The notes beneath the pieces were generated by a model that did not search any database, was not told the DNA's origin, and saw only the letters and a program-made list of their open reading frames with translations. Shown here piece by piece: positions 1 through 11,900 of a stretch of DNA of 64,000 nt (positions within the stretch are counted from its first letter, which is position 1; each line of letters starts with the position of its first letter). The stretch is from NCBI GenBank assembly GCA_963669155.1, contig OZ022586.1:23207379-23271378 (forward strand), written 5' to 3'. The DNA is from Arbacia lixula (Eukaryota > Echinodermata > Echinoidea > Arbacioida > Arbaciidae). The position numbers and the translations under genes are program-made.

Positions 1-345
1 GAAGAATAAGAAGATTAATGGCAAATCCCAAGGCAAAGGCAACAACCTTAAACAGGCATGTTCATCTAACAGCACATTTATTTATTCACTCACAGTCACT
101 GTTGTCTACATGTGTGTTGATTAAATTTGAAATTAAAAAAAAAAATCATTATCAAAATTCAAAATTAAATTATAATCTAAGTAGCCTATGTAACAAACTT
201 TTATACAGTCCCATTTACTAAGTAAGAACTGTCACGGCAAGAGTTCCATATGCACCCCCCATAGAAATTTAAAAAAAAATATATATATATACATTATTTT
301 ATATATATCATCATAATATAGCATAATTAGGAGGGGGAAGTGACA

Positions 346-600
346 AAAATTAGGTTTAGGGTTAGTTTTAGGGTTAGGTTTAGGGTTAAACGTCACGGGT
401 AGCTAGCCGCATAGACTTCCGGGGCTAGCCCGGCTCGGCTCAGGGCTCAGCTAGGCTAGGGCCTAGCTAATGACGGGTGCTAATGCACCGGCTAAGGAAT
501 TGTCTATGGTTAGGGTTAGGGTCAGGTTTAGGGTTAGGGTTAGGGTTAGGGTCAGGGTTAGGTTTAGGGTTAGGGTTAGGGTCAGGGTTAGGTTTAGAGT
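346..600 (+). repeat. Interstitial TTAGGG-like repeats
   Basis: Two blocks (about 346-390 and 508-597) of GGGTTA units mixed with variants such as GGTCAGGGTTAGGTTTA. They lie inside the TIR element and are degenerate, so they read as internal telomere-like repeats, not a chromosome end. The two overlapping forward reading frames of arginine/valine and glycine/leucine repeats here come only from the hexamer periodicity. Confidence 0.7.
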
Positions 601-740
601 TCAAATTCGTAAAATATGTGCCAAAACATTTTACTTACCGACCGTACGTGAGTAATCGTGATAACGCCCTCTACGACACTAACGAATTAACACATACAAT
701 AAATGACTAATAGCTTACAACACCCTAGGCTTTCATCTCG

Positions 741-812
741 TCTACGTGGTCTAGTGGAGAAGGCTATGGACTAACGACTCAACAATCGGAGATCAAATCC
801 CATAGTGGAGTT
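741..812 (+). other. tRNA-like relic, possible SINE head
   Basis: The segment contains an A-box-like TGGTCTAGTGGA and, about 36 bases later, a B-box-like GATCAAATCCC, which is the spacing of an internal RNA polymerase III promoter. The stem pairing is incomplete and the acceptor stem is not convincing, so I do not call a functional tRNA. It could be the head of a tRNA-derived SINE whose body continues towards 900. Confidence 0.35.
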
Positions 813-1161
813 TTGCAAAGTTTGAAATTTGACTTCCTCAGTGAATGTGTGTATGAAATGTGACTTGGTAAATAATATGAAGTACCATGTAATGGGGAGA
901 TCTAGAGAAAGTGAAGGATGGGTAAAGAGAGAGAGAGATAGAGAGAGAGACAAAGAGAGAGGTAATCACAATAAGTGACTTTTTAACGCTCATTTATTTA
1001 TTTTTAATTTTTTTATTTTTCACTTTTAACCCCCAAAAAATACCTCCCCCCATTTTTTACTCATCCCCCATCAAAAGAATCACCCTCTTTTAGACAGTAG
1101 GCTAATCAAAAAAAAAAAATTATGGGGGGGGGGGTGCATATGGAACTCTTTCCACTGTCAC

Positions 1162-3480
1162 AAGTGACAGACCTGTCACACACTGATTATGAAGAATCAC
1201 TTAACGTTAGCAACAGAAGGTGAAAACTGATAGCAACTTGCCTTGGCCCTTGGCTTGCATCTTCTATCGATACATATAGAGTGATAGTTCATATTGACAT
1301 CGTGCAGAGGTTTAGCATTTTGAACAAACACATTTTTCGATATGTGGGGCTGATAATTACCATGTCTCGAACACTCCAGTTTCTCTACCCCTCCTAACTG
1401 CGTAGAAAAAGCGTCCCATGCCGTTCACTCGGGAGACAGCTGCTGCTACCACTTGTCTGAGCATCAATTATAAATCAATTAATGCAAAATAACGAAAAAA
1501 ATGCCTGAATTAAAGTCTGTAAGGATTTTCTTGTACAGATGTTGATGTCTTTACTCCCATAACAGGCGCAAATTGGCAACAATATATACACAAGTTTGGT
1601 GAGCCAAAGCGGCTTAGCGCTATCCCACTCAGTGCGCTATCCGCGCACTCGCTCGCAATATAGCATGCTAACGTCAGCTAGATCATGGACCCTGTGTGTA
1701 GGAGGCACAATGACTCAAAAGAAAAAAAATATGTTTCGAGACTAAATAAATTGATTTTTTTCAATGAATGCTTTCATGCCCCTCAGGTGGATAACACCGC
1801 AATGATTATTAGAGATTTTTTTTTAAAGATTTGTTCTGAAAAAATATTCAGACACAATGAGGAAAGGAGGCTAAGCTTCATAAATTATTACGATTTTATT
1901 AATGGAAATTAAATTTATGGTGTGCCTAAAGAGAATTTGAGTTGAGATAAGTTTGTGAAATGAAAACAAGAGGAATTTATTTGGCACATTAGAAGTGGAT
2001 TTCACAACCTTTCATTGTTGCAATGACAATGACAATGACAATGCCGATTTTAAACAAAGTTTACGTAATGACAACACGACAAAAAGACAAATAAAAAAAT
2101 CTCCTAGCATTTTCAGCTCACTAGATATTTAAGATAAAATTTGCAAAGCACTGTTTTGATCAATTAATAATTACCATACATTATTATTTTCATTAGATTG
2201 GCACGAAATCTTCACGGAGAGGTGCCAATTTGACGATGCACATGAAAGTAATGGACTAAGTTCCTCACAATCGGTCTTTTACCACAGGCCGTCAATGTGA
2301 GTAATTGGACATATGAAAACTACACTTTGAATGCGAAAATCAGCAATTTTCACCAACAAATTACGACAAAACATATTTCGTCTCTTTGATGTGTTGAATG
2401 ATAAAGATACCGTTATGTTAATAAGACAAAATATTAACATCGTTTGAAGATGCAGATGGATAAATCTATGTCGTTACACAGGGTCGTATCGCGAAGTATA
2501 CACGAACTGTGTGTGAAGCTGCGGCTTCGCTCCACAATCAACAATACTGGGCCGAGTGGCCCCGTACCGTATGTGGAGTGCAGGTTGCAGGCAAATTGAT
2601 AGTTGAGACTGAGTACTAGAATCTAATAGCGACTTGCTTTTATTGCCATGATCCCACGGGTTTCGTCGTTGAAATGGTCACTTCAGAAGATGACCAATTG
2701 TATACATTACAGAATAACATTTGCAACAGAAAATAGGTAAACTTTCATGACTCGAAAGACAGTATCCAGAATTAATAATGGTAGAAAATCAAAACAAGAC
2801 TTGAGTCGAGAGATAAGTTGCTACATGTAAAGTGCAAGTCTGACATTTAATGAATGAGACGTGGTCGGCTTCGACTTTGTCACGTCACGACAGGGCTCAG
2901 GCTTCAGAGAAACTGTGATATAGGCCTAGGTCTAAGTGTGTGTGTGATAATTGTAGCTGTGACTGTCCTGATCATGCCAATGTCAATGATGTGTTGTCCA
3001 ACTAGTCTACATAGAGTCTACTGATTTTAGAGCTAAAAAGTGACAGTGTCAATTTATTAATTTTCATGCCTATGCCAAATTGTGAATTGTATCCTGCTGC
3101 AAAATAGAAAAATTCATAAAAAGTTGATGGCCAAATATAACATTATTTGATGGATGAAAAGGTTGCAGTGAAGCTGAGTCTGAATCTGACGTATGGTTTA
3201 GCCTGAATGTTGTACAAACAAATTGTAAAAAAAAATTCTTGCGAGAATCAACAGAAATTACTGACAGTTTAAAAAGTTTAAGCAAAATTGATTCTTTAAT
3301 TAAACTCTATAAACTTTTGAGCATTTGGTTATTTTACCTTATTTGGCAAAATAAATGTGTTGTTTAAGGCTGTGCCTGTGCCTTGTGGCAGAAAGTCCCC
3401 AAAGTGAAGAAGATGAATTGCTTGCACAGATTGTATTTTACTCAGAGAGTGTTCTTAAATGTCCTGTCATTTCTTCTCCA
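1162..3480. other. RPS7 upstream region, no gene supported
   Basis: No reading frame here resembles a conserved exon. The stretch holds a short (CAATGA)n run near 2025-2045 and unremarkable AT-rich DNA. The RPS7 promoter and probably a non-coding first exon lie somewhere in it, because a polypyrimidine tract and AG at 3471-3481 look like a 3' splice site 20 bases before the start codon. I cannot place the transcription start. Confidence 0.4.
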
Positions 3481-3501
3481 GTTTGACACACTCTGGCCAA
3501 G

Positions 3502-6279
3502 ATGGCGGTGTTCAGTGCTGGTGCAAAGGTGATCAAGCCTCAAGGAGAGAGCCCAGATGAATTTGAACTCATGGTATCACAGGTAAGGCCTCCACTCTCA
3601 TTTGCTTCTCATGCCAATGGAGTTATTGTGTAAATTGTCATAGAACCAGGGAAAAAAATACACAGGGGCTCGGGCGATCTTTCCCCTTGGAAAATGTTGA
3701 AAGAGCACCCAAAATTCCCACAGACAATGTAAAATTGTAGACAAATGGCTAATGTGTTCAAAAAGTAGCCCCTCAAAATGTTGAATTAATGTTTTCCTTG
3801 CATAGAACTACAAAGAATGTTAGTTTTATGGGGATGGAACTTGTTTTCATACAAATGTCACTTTTTGTCACTTAATTTTCCCCTTATTTTATAGCTCCCT
3901 GCTTTTTCAATTTCCTTGTTCCTCCCCCTCTCTCCTTCCCTTTCCCTTTGTCTGTCCCTCCCCCCCCCCCCCCCCTGTTCACTTATCTCATCTCTCCCAC
4001 CATGTTCTGTCCCACGATCCTCACAGAACTCCCGTAAATCCAGAGGGAAAAGCTTAAAGTAATATGCATGGCTATTTTTCAACCCTGATGCCATGAAATA
4101 AACATTCAGCTTTGCTGGTCATTTCACCCTTTGAGATAAAGCATGTGTTTGCAGGGGTTCTTTGAGTTATTCACAGAAATTCTGTTTGTCCATTTGGGGG
4201 ATAGATCGCCCTGACCATCTGTGCCACTGCTTCACTGCTTCATTGCTTCATTTTACCTCTGCCTCTCCCTCCAGGCTCTGATCGAGCTGGAGTCCAACTC
4301 TGAGCTCAAGGGGCAGCTGAGGGAGCTGTTCATCACAGGAGCCAAGGAGCTCGATGTTGGCAGCAACAGGAAGGCGGTCATCGTCATGGTTCCCGTGCCA
4401 CAGCTCAAGGCATTCCAGAAGATCCAGGTCCGCCTTGTCAGGGAGCTGGAGAAGAAGTTCAGTGGCAAGCACGTCTTGTTCATCGCTCAGGTCAGGGTCA
4501 CTCATTCATGAATGCATGCTAGGAATTTTCCTTGTTTATCCGTGTGTGAAATATCACGAGAACCTACAAACACACAAGGCAACTCTATCCACTGTAGCAT
4601 TGAATTTTTCATGTCAGTTATGGTGTATGATAATAACGCATACTATGCAGGTCAGGCCAACTATAAGTACACAAGGCAACTCAAACTACCCATACCAAAG
4701 TTTAATAATCTCCCAGTTATGGTGTGTAATATGCTGTATGAAGATATTTAGTGACAAAAATTCATGCTCAAGACTTGTACAAAGTCATTTATGTCAACAC
4801 TTTTCTTTGTGACTTCAAATGCAAAACTGTACCAAATGTATCAGTGTTTTTGGTAACTAGAGTCTGATGTATATTTCAACTAGTGCAATAAAGATGTATT
4901 ATTTGCTGCTCTGTACCCCTACAGAGGAGAATCCTGCCCAAGCCCACGAGGAAGTCCCGTAACAAGAGCAAGCAGAAGCGCCCTCGTAGCCGAACCCTGA
5001 CCATGGTCCACGACAACATCCTAGAGGACCTTGTCTTCCCATCGGAGATTGTTGGGAAGAGGATCCACATCAAGCTGGACTGCAGCAGGAACATCAAGGT
5101 CCACCTGGACGTCAGCCAGAAGACACAGATCGAGCACAAGGTGCGTTTAGTTCAGTGAAGAAATTACACAGGGGACCGTCTACATTACCCTGCAATGCAG
5201 AAACGGGCCCCCACAAATTACAAAAGAGCCATGGTAAAAAAAAATAAAGAAATCCCATAGGGCATAATGCAAAACACATTTTCGTGCATTTGTTTCATGA
5301 CATCAGTCTTGAGATGTAGCCTCTGCAAATTAATGTTCATGTCGCCACCACGAAGAAAACGTGCGTCAAACTCTCTTTATTTGTTGTTTGTTTGCTAACA
5401 CGTTAGCCTAAAGTATGTGAAGGGCCAGTCATGTGTGTATGTTGGTGATAAAACATTGAAGAAGATTGAACCTCAGCAATAGTGGACAAATTACAGTCTG
5501 GGTCGCAGCGATGTAGCCATCCTCAAAACAAACATACTTTTCTTCTAATGATGTGATAGTAATGCACAACACGGTTTCAGGTGTCCCTGTCATGGCAACA
5601 GGCTTAAAAAATAGCCCCACAAAGGTTTTCTTTGCCAGTCGTGCAATGCAATGCCAAAAAAACCAGGGTGTGGAGTGTCATGACATCAGGCTGGAGAAGT
5701 GTTCCTTTGGACCTCATCTTGTAACGAGTTGCAGTTAATCTGAATCGATTTAAAGTTTAATTCCTGCTCTCTAATGTGCAAAGTTGCGAGTTATATCAAT
5801 TGCACTTCTTTACAAGGCAGGGCCATGGTGTTAGTGATGACAAGCAGGTCCTTTTTCAAATATCCACCCAGCAGCAGCTCTTGGTAGAGACATGTCTCAA
5901 AAGCCTAGTCTGCTGTTTACTCTATAGCATGAGTGCTAAAACAGGACATTTGTTAGATACGTTCAGGTACTTAAAGGTGGTTTTGAGGTCTTACAAAATA
6001 TTATTTAACATGTCCAGCCAAGAAGTGTTAACAAATGAACATTAAATATAATTGATTTGGAATAATGCCTAAATTCTGAAACTGCAGGTTGTTTGTACTA
6101 GTTTGTTTATTACAAACGTCATATCTTGGTTGTAGTTTCAACGAGTGATTTATGACAATTCATTAATAACATTTGTCCTTTTCTCTCTTTTGTTCCGTCA
6201 GACGGAGACCTTTGCCTCAGTGTACAAGCAGCTGACAGGAAAGGACGTCACGTTTGAGTTCCCTGAGACCACCATCTAA
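3502..6279 (+). CDS. RPS7: 40S ribosomal protein S7 (eS7)
   Basis: Structural protein of the small ribosomal subunit, needed for 18S rRNA maturation. Coding exons are 3502-3582, 4275-4490, 4925-5140 and 6202-6279. All introns are GT-AG and all junctions fall between codons (phase 0), giving 591 nt and 196 aa; the human protein has 194. Recognisable family blocks are [20 protein letters not shown] and [15 protein letters not shown] (exon 2), [13 protein letters not shown] and [15 protein letters not shown] (exon 3), and [12 protein letters not shown] at the C-terminus (exon 4). The ATG lies in CCAAGATGGCGGTG, a strong TISU-like context. An AG at 3480-3481 suggests that a non-coding exon is spliced on upstream. 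AATAAA at 6354 follows the stop by 75 bases. The gene is intact, with no frameshift or unusual splice site. Confidence 0.97.
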
Positions 6280-6353
6280 GCAGGCACTGAAGCAGGCAGA
6301 CAGAGGCAGAGTGTACAAAGATCTTACTGACATGCCAACAACATAGCGTATGT

Positions 6354-6359
6354 AATAAA
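6354..6359 (+). terminator. RPS7 polyadenylation signal AATAAA
   Basis: A canonical AATAAA stands 75 bases after the RPS7 stop codon, in TGTAATAAACTCACAGG. A short 3' UTR of this kind is usual for ribosomal protein genes. The cleavage site itself is not identifiable by eye. Confidence 0.7.
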
Positions 6360-6548
6360 CTCACAGGCTTGATACAGGCCAAACAAACTTATATGTGTCC
6401 TCTAGTTACTTCGTTTGTGTGGACTTGATATTCTGCTGTGAGAGTTAGCGGGGTAGTCACTAGATGATCCTTTATGCTTTGCTGGGAAGTGTTGTTTCCA
6501 TGTGCGGTGAAATTAATCCATGTGCGATGCACAATCACTATGTGGACT

Positions 6549-6682
6549 AGGGCCCTGGTTTATGAAGAATTGTGATTAATTGCAACTTGACTTGCAATTG
6601 ATGTCAATTGTAACTGTTGCTTAGAGAAAGATGACTTGCGAACGATTCAGATTAATCGTAATTTGTTATAAGACAGGGCCCC
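6549..6682. mobile_element. Small palindromic MITE (family also at 54657)
   Basis: The left half starts GGGCCCTGGTTTATGAAGAA and the right half ends TTATAAGACAGGGCCC, so the ends are inverted repeats with TGTGATTAATTGCAACTTG-like inner sequence mirrored imperfectly. The same terminal motif with a longer centre recurs at 54657-54848. No coding capacity. The target duplication is unclear. Confidence 0.6.
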
Positions 6683-6824
6683 CATTGGTGGTGTTTGAGT
6701 TTAAGTGTTTTATACACTAGTGACCACCCTGAGTGCCATTGCATCATGGGATTGTCTGAGGGGAAGGAACATTGTTGCAACCATTGTCACTGGGAAATGA
6801 GTGACTGCATCGTGCATTGGTGAT

Positions 6825-7080
6825 AAGTGAGAGGGAGACTAAGTCATTTGTATGGGAAAGATTGAGGGAAGCGAGATGGAGAGGAAGAAAGAAATGGAGA
6901 GTGTGTGTGCTGTTAAAAGGCACAGATTATTATTTGAACATTGTGTCAGAAAAGGATCTGGAAAGATTGAGAGAAGAGTACAAGAAAGAGTGGGATGGAG
7001 AGAGATAGAGTAAGTGAGAGGGAGAGAGCAAGCAAGGTGGTAGTGAGTGATGAGAGAAGAAAAGGAAAAGGTAAGTGAGA
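6825..7080. repeat. GA-rich low-complexity tract
   Basis: Purine-rich sequence (GAGAGGGAGA-type runs) covers most of this stretch downstream of RPS7. Reading frames here are compositional artefacts. Confidence 0.7.
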
Positions 7081-7141
7081 CTGTGTGGATAATGAAGAGA
7101 AATGGATATGCTGTCAACATGGGAAACAGAGATACACACTA

Positions 7142-8944
7142 CAGCTTACTCTCGATATAACGAGGTCGTCGGGACCAGGGCTTTTTCCTCGTTATAACGA
7201 AACCTCGTTGTATCCAAACAGGATAAAAAACAATAAAATACATTGAAACATGTGTGCTTGTGTGTTCATTGTGTTTTACATGTACTATGTTTTCATATCC
7301 ATAGCCGTCTTGGAAACATGTGTTATCAAACTGAAAAAAGGAATTGGAAACATGCGTTTTCAAACTGAAAAGGGGATTCATTTTTGCTCAACACATCATC
7401 CTACCTTGATATATTTTGACGTTTTGATAAGTAATTGCATTCAATGAATTATAGACCATTCCTGATACGATGGGTGTTATTTTGCAGTAAATTAACAGGT
7501 CAATTTTTATCGTAATCTTCTGGGCAAGAAAACATACGGTTTCGTTGTTTGGACAAACAAGAGAATAGGCGGCGCAACGGATTGAACGGCCGGGATATGA
7601 GGGGAAGATGGAGTTAGATAAGAGCGTCTCGCTCGTCTGATAGGTTTTGCACAACGACGTAGCAACACCGTCATGATCGGCACTTTCTTTGTGGGTCATT
7701 CCAAAATTATTACGAGGGGGGTTCCATGTAGAAGATTAACGCTGCCCTGCATGCTTATACATGTATTTCATTTCTTATCGTGATGATTTCCAGCGGTATT
7801 CTAATTTCAGGAAGAATATTTTATTATCTCTTCAAATCTTTCATTGTCATATTTTAGTGTGTGAAATATACTTCACCCGTCCGAGATCACATTTGTTTTT
7901 GTCAAGAAACCCAATCAATCGCTGATCATCAGACACACCCCCAATTTAGCACGCATCGTGTCAATGATTGCCGCGATGGGATCGGACTTGCAAACCATGT
8001 GCCCCGCCATGTGCTTTCAATGTACGTACGCTGTGCGAAGGAGTGATGTATGAGATACTGTGCACCCCCAATTCAGCACGCGTTATATCATAAGCCCTGT
8101 TCATATACCATATACCGCTATTATTACCGATGCACATCGGTAAGCAAGTTTCCAGCGAGCCGCAAAAGCACCGTTCATATACACCCCCAAAAGTCGTAAT
8201 GTTGCGGTGTTTTGGACAGCTGGAGTCTGTCCAAACTAATGATGACGTGTTCCGCTCAGCCATACGAGCGGTAGGATTAGCGACCCACATGCCAGAGCGC
8301 GATGCAAAAGGCGCAACATTTACGCCTATTTTGCGGACGCAGTTTATAAGATTCACTTACCGCAATATTGCGGTATTATTACTAGGTCTCGATCCGCGAA
8401 AAAGCCGCAAAATAAGCGCAAAAAAGGAGGAAGCAAATACCGCATTATTTGAGCGATTCCCGTTCATACACGCAGCTATCGGTAATGCATCGGCAAAATT
8501 GCCGCAAATGTTGCAGCTTTTTCGCGGATAGGCGGTGTATATGAACGGGGTTATTGATTGCCGTGATGGGATCGGACTTGGAAACCATGTGCTTTCAATG
8601 TACGTAAGCTGTGCGATCGCGAAGGAGTGATGTATTAGAAACTGTGCACATGCTCCCGTTGTGTGGACGTGTATTACGAGATGTGTGTGTGGCTCCTTGC
8701 GGTGCCGATGTTTTCATGTCTCAATTTTTCCTTCCTCGTTGTAACGGGACGCAATTGTTATGTTTTTCTTTGTCTTGGGGTGAACAGAATAAGCTCGTTA
8801 TAACGAAATCTCGTTGTAACCGTGCTCGTTGTAAGCGACGTGTTGCACCATAGGTTTGCATGTAGCAACTTTTGGGACCGAGAGATTTCTCTCGTTATAA
8901 CGGAACCTCGTTATATCCGTGCTCGTTGTATCGAGAGTAAGCTG
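7142..8944. mobile_element. pogo/Tigger-like DNA transposon relic (1.8 kb)
   Basis: The left end CAGCTTACTCTCGATATAAC is mirrored by the right end, whose reverse complement reads CAGCTTACTCTCGATACAAC. Each end is flanked by TA (7140-7141 and 8945-8946), the duplication expected for the Tc1/mariner/pogo group. Further CTCGTTATAACGA-type subterminal repeats occur at 7176-7215, 8790-8830 and 8885-8935. No transposase survives, so it is a deletion derivative. TIRs starting CAG with TCGATATAACGA recall Tigger-type elements (established family feature); membership here is inference. Confidence 0.75.
8091..8553. mobile_element. Nested TIR element inside the Tigger-like relic
   Basis: The left edge AGCCCTGTTCATATACC and the right edge GTATATGAACGGGGTT are imperfect inverted repeats. 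The ~460-bp interior is rich in GCGGTAATATTGCGG-like palindromes. Two ~80-bp near-identical segments (7967-8050 and 8558-8634, starting TTGCCGCGATGGGATCGGAC) flank it. They indicate a local duplication around the insertion that is far longer than a target duplication. The 133-codon frame across it is not a recognisable protein. Confidence 0.5.
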
Positions 8945-8946
8945 TA

Positions 8947-11900
8947 CATGCAAATGGTGCCATCGGCTGATGAAGGGTTTTTATGTATGAACATGGTTCT
9001 CGGCTACTCGCATCTCTGAATTCTTTCTGTGTGTTACTCTTTCCTCTCTTATTTCCGTTTTTCTTTCATTATTTTGCCTCTTTCCATTTGTCTCTCGCCC
9101 CCCCCGGTTATTCCTTTCACCATTTTTTTTTTCTCTTTGGGGAGACCCAAATCTTGATGAAACGACACATCTGTGTGCATAAAAAAAAAAATTAAATGAA
9201 TGCAACTTCTATCCCTTTCTCAATCATCAACATCACTGTCATTCTCAGTACAATTGCAAACTCTCCCCGACTCCATTCAATACATTCAAAATTTGTAGCT
9301 AATGCCGCCCTGTCGCATGAACGAGAATGAATGGAGAAGTCTCACATGGATGTATCCTTCGTTTTTATTATAAAAGGTCATGTACAAAGTGGACTAAAAC
9401 TTCACATACATCAGATGTTGACTATCAAGTCGCATCAATTAAAATCAAACTACAGTATTTCACAAAAAGAATACCAAAAGGTGATGTCACAGCATGTCAA
9501 TACAACTGGTTCTACACTCTAGGCAGATCAAGCTCATGATGGCGATTCACCAAGAATACTTGATGCAAGCCCCGTCAGACTCCTCAATTGAGTTCTACTG
9601 TTCAGAACCAGGCAAAAACATGCAATTGATGTGACATCATAGCTTGGGTTCTCTCTACTCCAGGCAACACATTCATCCAATCATATTATTCCAGCTGTAA
9701 TACCAACACAAGTCTTATTAGCAAATATACTGTATACTTCTTTTACAAATCATGTGTGAAACAAAAATGCAAATTTGAAGCAGCTGCTAGTGATAGCTTA
9801 TGCTGTGTTCCTCATGATTAAAGGGATTTCCGCAAGGTGCAATTCAGATCTGAGTTATGTTAATGCTGTGTTGTACTTCATTTTGACAGCATTCTATGAA
9901 GATGCAACACATATGTGAAATAATTATAATTGACCACTATCTAGATTGCAACAGATACAATAGTCTTTGCAAACAAACAAAAAATGATTTCAAAAACTAC
10001 AAAATTCACTAAAATCATGATGGATCCATATCAACAGGTTTGAGTTCTGTTCAGTGTCTATAATCTCCATTAGTTGAGCATTTCAAGTGATCCTGAAATC
10101 AAATGAGAATGAGATTTGTGCTCACACTAGAGCCAACTTGGTTTCAATAGGTCACAACATGGGGCTTGTTGCTTTGTTGGGCAAGCAAATAACAGAAGAA
10201 TGCATGCCATATTGTAACCGCATGAAGCCGAGTTGGCCCAAATCTGTATATGTATGGCTCTGGTTCATGCAGGAGGGTGCTGCCATCATGGGCTGACATC
10301 AGCACACGAGTGCGTTTCATGAACATTTTTCGTCTGACAAGCTGTCTTTTTCCGACAGTTACCATAGTAACAGTCAGAGGCTAGTGCCTCTCAGCCAATC
10401 TAAACCGAGGATTTCACTGAAGTTGTCAGCACTGACCAAATGGTCAGTGCTGACAACGTTCATGAAACGCCCTCCAGGTCTTGATTCATACAGGCAACAT
10501 TGTCATATACGACATATAAATACATGCAACACAAAATTACACATTTAACAATACAGTGTATTATATTTCATCACATCTATATGATTGAAAGGCGCATAAT
10601 TAAGTGAACTTGTTATCAACTTGTACTCCTCTCTGGTTAGTCAAAATGTCCAGCGATATCCACACAAAATTAATGGGAGATCGCAGGACTACGTGAAATG
10701 GTCGAGTTTCTTCCTATCAAAGCTGTAACAATATCAAGTTTCAATTAAAAATTATCAGTTGAAAAGCCCATAAAACCGCAGTAGTAAGCCACAAAATGAA
10801 TGATGTAAGAAATTTCAATGAGGAGAGAATGTGTAAAAGACTACAGGGCCCATAATAATGGCAGTGCTGTTCTTGTCTGATTTCAGGATCATGCAAAGGC
10901 AGTCTCATAAAGATAAACTGGTCCATGAAGTTATCGATTTGAAACAAAACCGGGACCACAGAGTGGTTGTGATTTGAGGTCCCATTATCTTTACCACGAC
11001 TATCCCTTAGTAGCAGTCGCGTGAAATTGACTACACTCTTACACTATTGGCTTTTATTGGTACACCGACTACACCGATATCCGGGTGGAGGGGGAATGGT
11101 GTATGGCTTCATGTTCTAATCCCATCTTTCCTCATCCCATTGTGTCTGACTGCTTCCTGAATTGTGTTTTTTTTACCCACTCACCATAAAGATGGCCAAG
11201 CCGGACATGGGGTATACGAATAGTATTATAGTGTAACCAATCTCACGTGAATGGGTCTATACCTTAACCATGACTGAAAATGTCACTGAGATTTCTCTGT
11301 AACAGCTCTTGATGCTCTTCAAATCTTTACTGTAAATTAGAGCACTGCATCACAGGTGAATGTCTGCTGCATGATCAATAGCACTGCTGAGGTATACCTG
11401 GCATATCACCAGTTTCCCATTTAGTCTGGACCAGGCAAAATAAACCTGGATCACTTAGATCCAGAGTGCTGTTAGTTACTGCAAAAATGCCTTACATATC
11501 TTATGTGGTAACCACTGTATAAAATGTGTGATTGCAGTACCTGTCAAGTTAATTCTTCAGTTTTCTTCACCTCATAAAAGTTACTTTAAAAAATGGATTT
11601 ACACATATGATACAGCTTAGTTTATACCGGTAGATAATAAACTAGCATGTTACAAACCAATCCAAAAGTTGCTCATGAACATTTTATTTGTATTACCATT
11701 CAAATATTTGTTTCCTTTTTAAAAACATGACACGATTTGCTGCCTGGAATGATGTGAATTCATCAAATTCTATTTTAACATTAAACATTTCTATATACAG
11801 CGTGAAGGACTATAGTCAATATAAAACACTCCCATTCCCCTCCACAATGACTAGCTACTCAAAGTGTCAGTCAACACATCTTCACATGCACTCTCCAGAA

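Larger units (their letters stand above)
236..1153. mobile_element. Non-autonomous TIR DNA transposon (~918 bp) with 8-bp target duplication
   Basis: The left end (from 236, GGCAAGAGTTCCATATGCAC) matches the reverse complement of the right end (GGAAAGAGTTCCATATGCAC, ending at 1153), followed on both sides by C-rich/ATA sequence. The direct repeat ACTGTCAC lies immediately outside both ends (228-235 and 1154-1161), which looks like an 8-bp target-site duplication. No transposase reading frame is visible. The interior holds (AT)n, TTAGGG-like repeats, a tRNA-like segment and GA-rich sequence. An 8-bp duplication with TIRs starting GG fits Merlin-like or hAT-like families; the superfamily is inference. 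Confidence 0.72.

Noticed and set aside
346-600. Chromosome end or telomere
   Set aside because: The TTAGGG-like units are short, interrupted and lie inside a TIR-bounded element, with unique genes on one side and sequence continuing on the other.
741-812. Functional tRNA gene (Val-like anticodon loop)
   Set aside because: A and B boxes are recognisable but stems do not pair properly and no acceptor stem closes the structure.
8130-8531. 133-codon frame in the nested element, with a 131-codon frame on the opposite strand
   Set aside because: Both strands are open over a palindromic repeat. I recognise no transposase motif.
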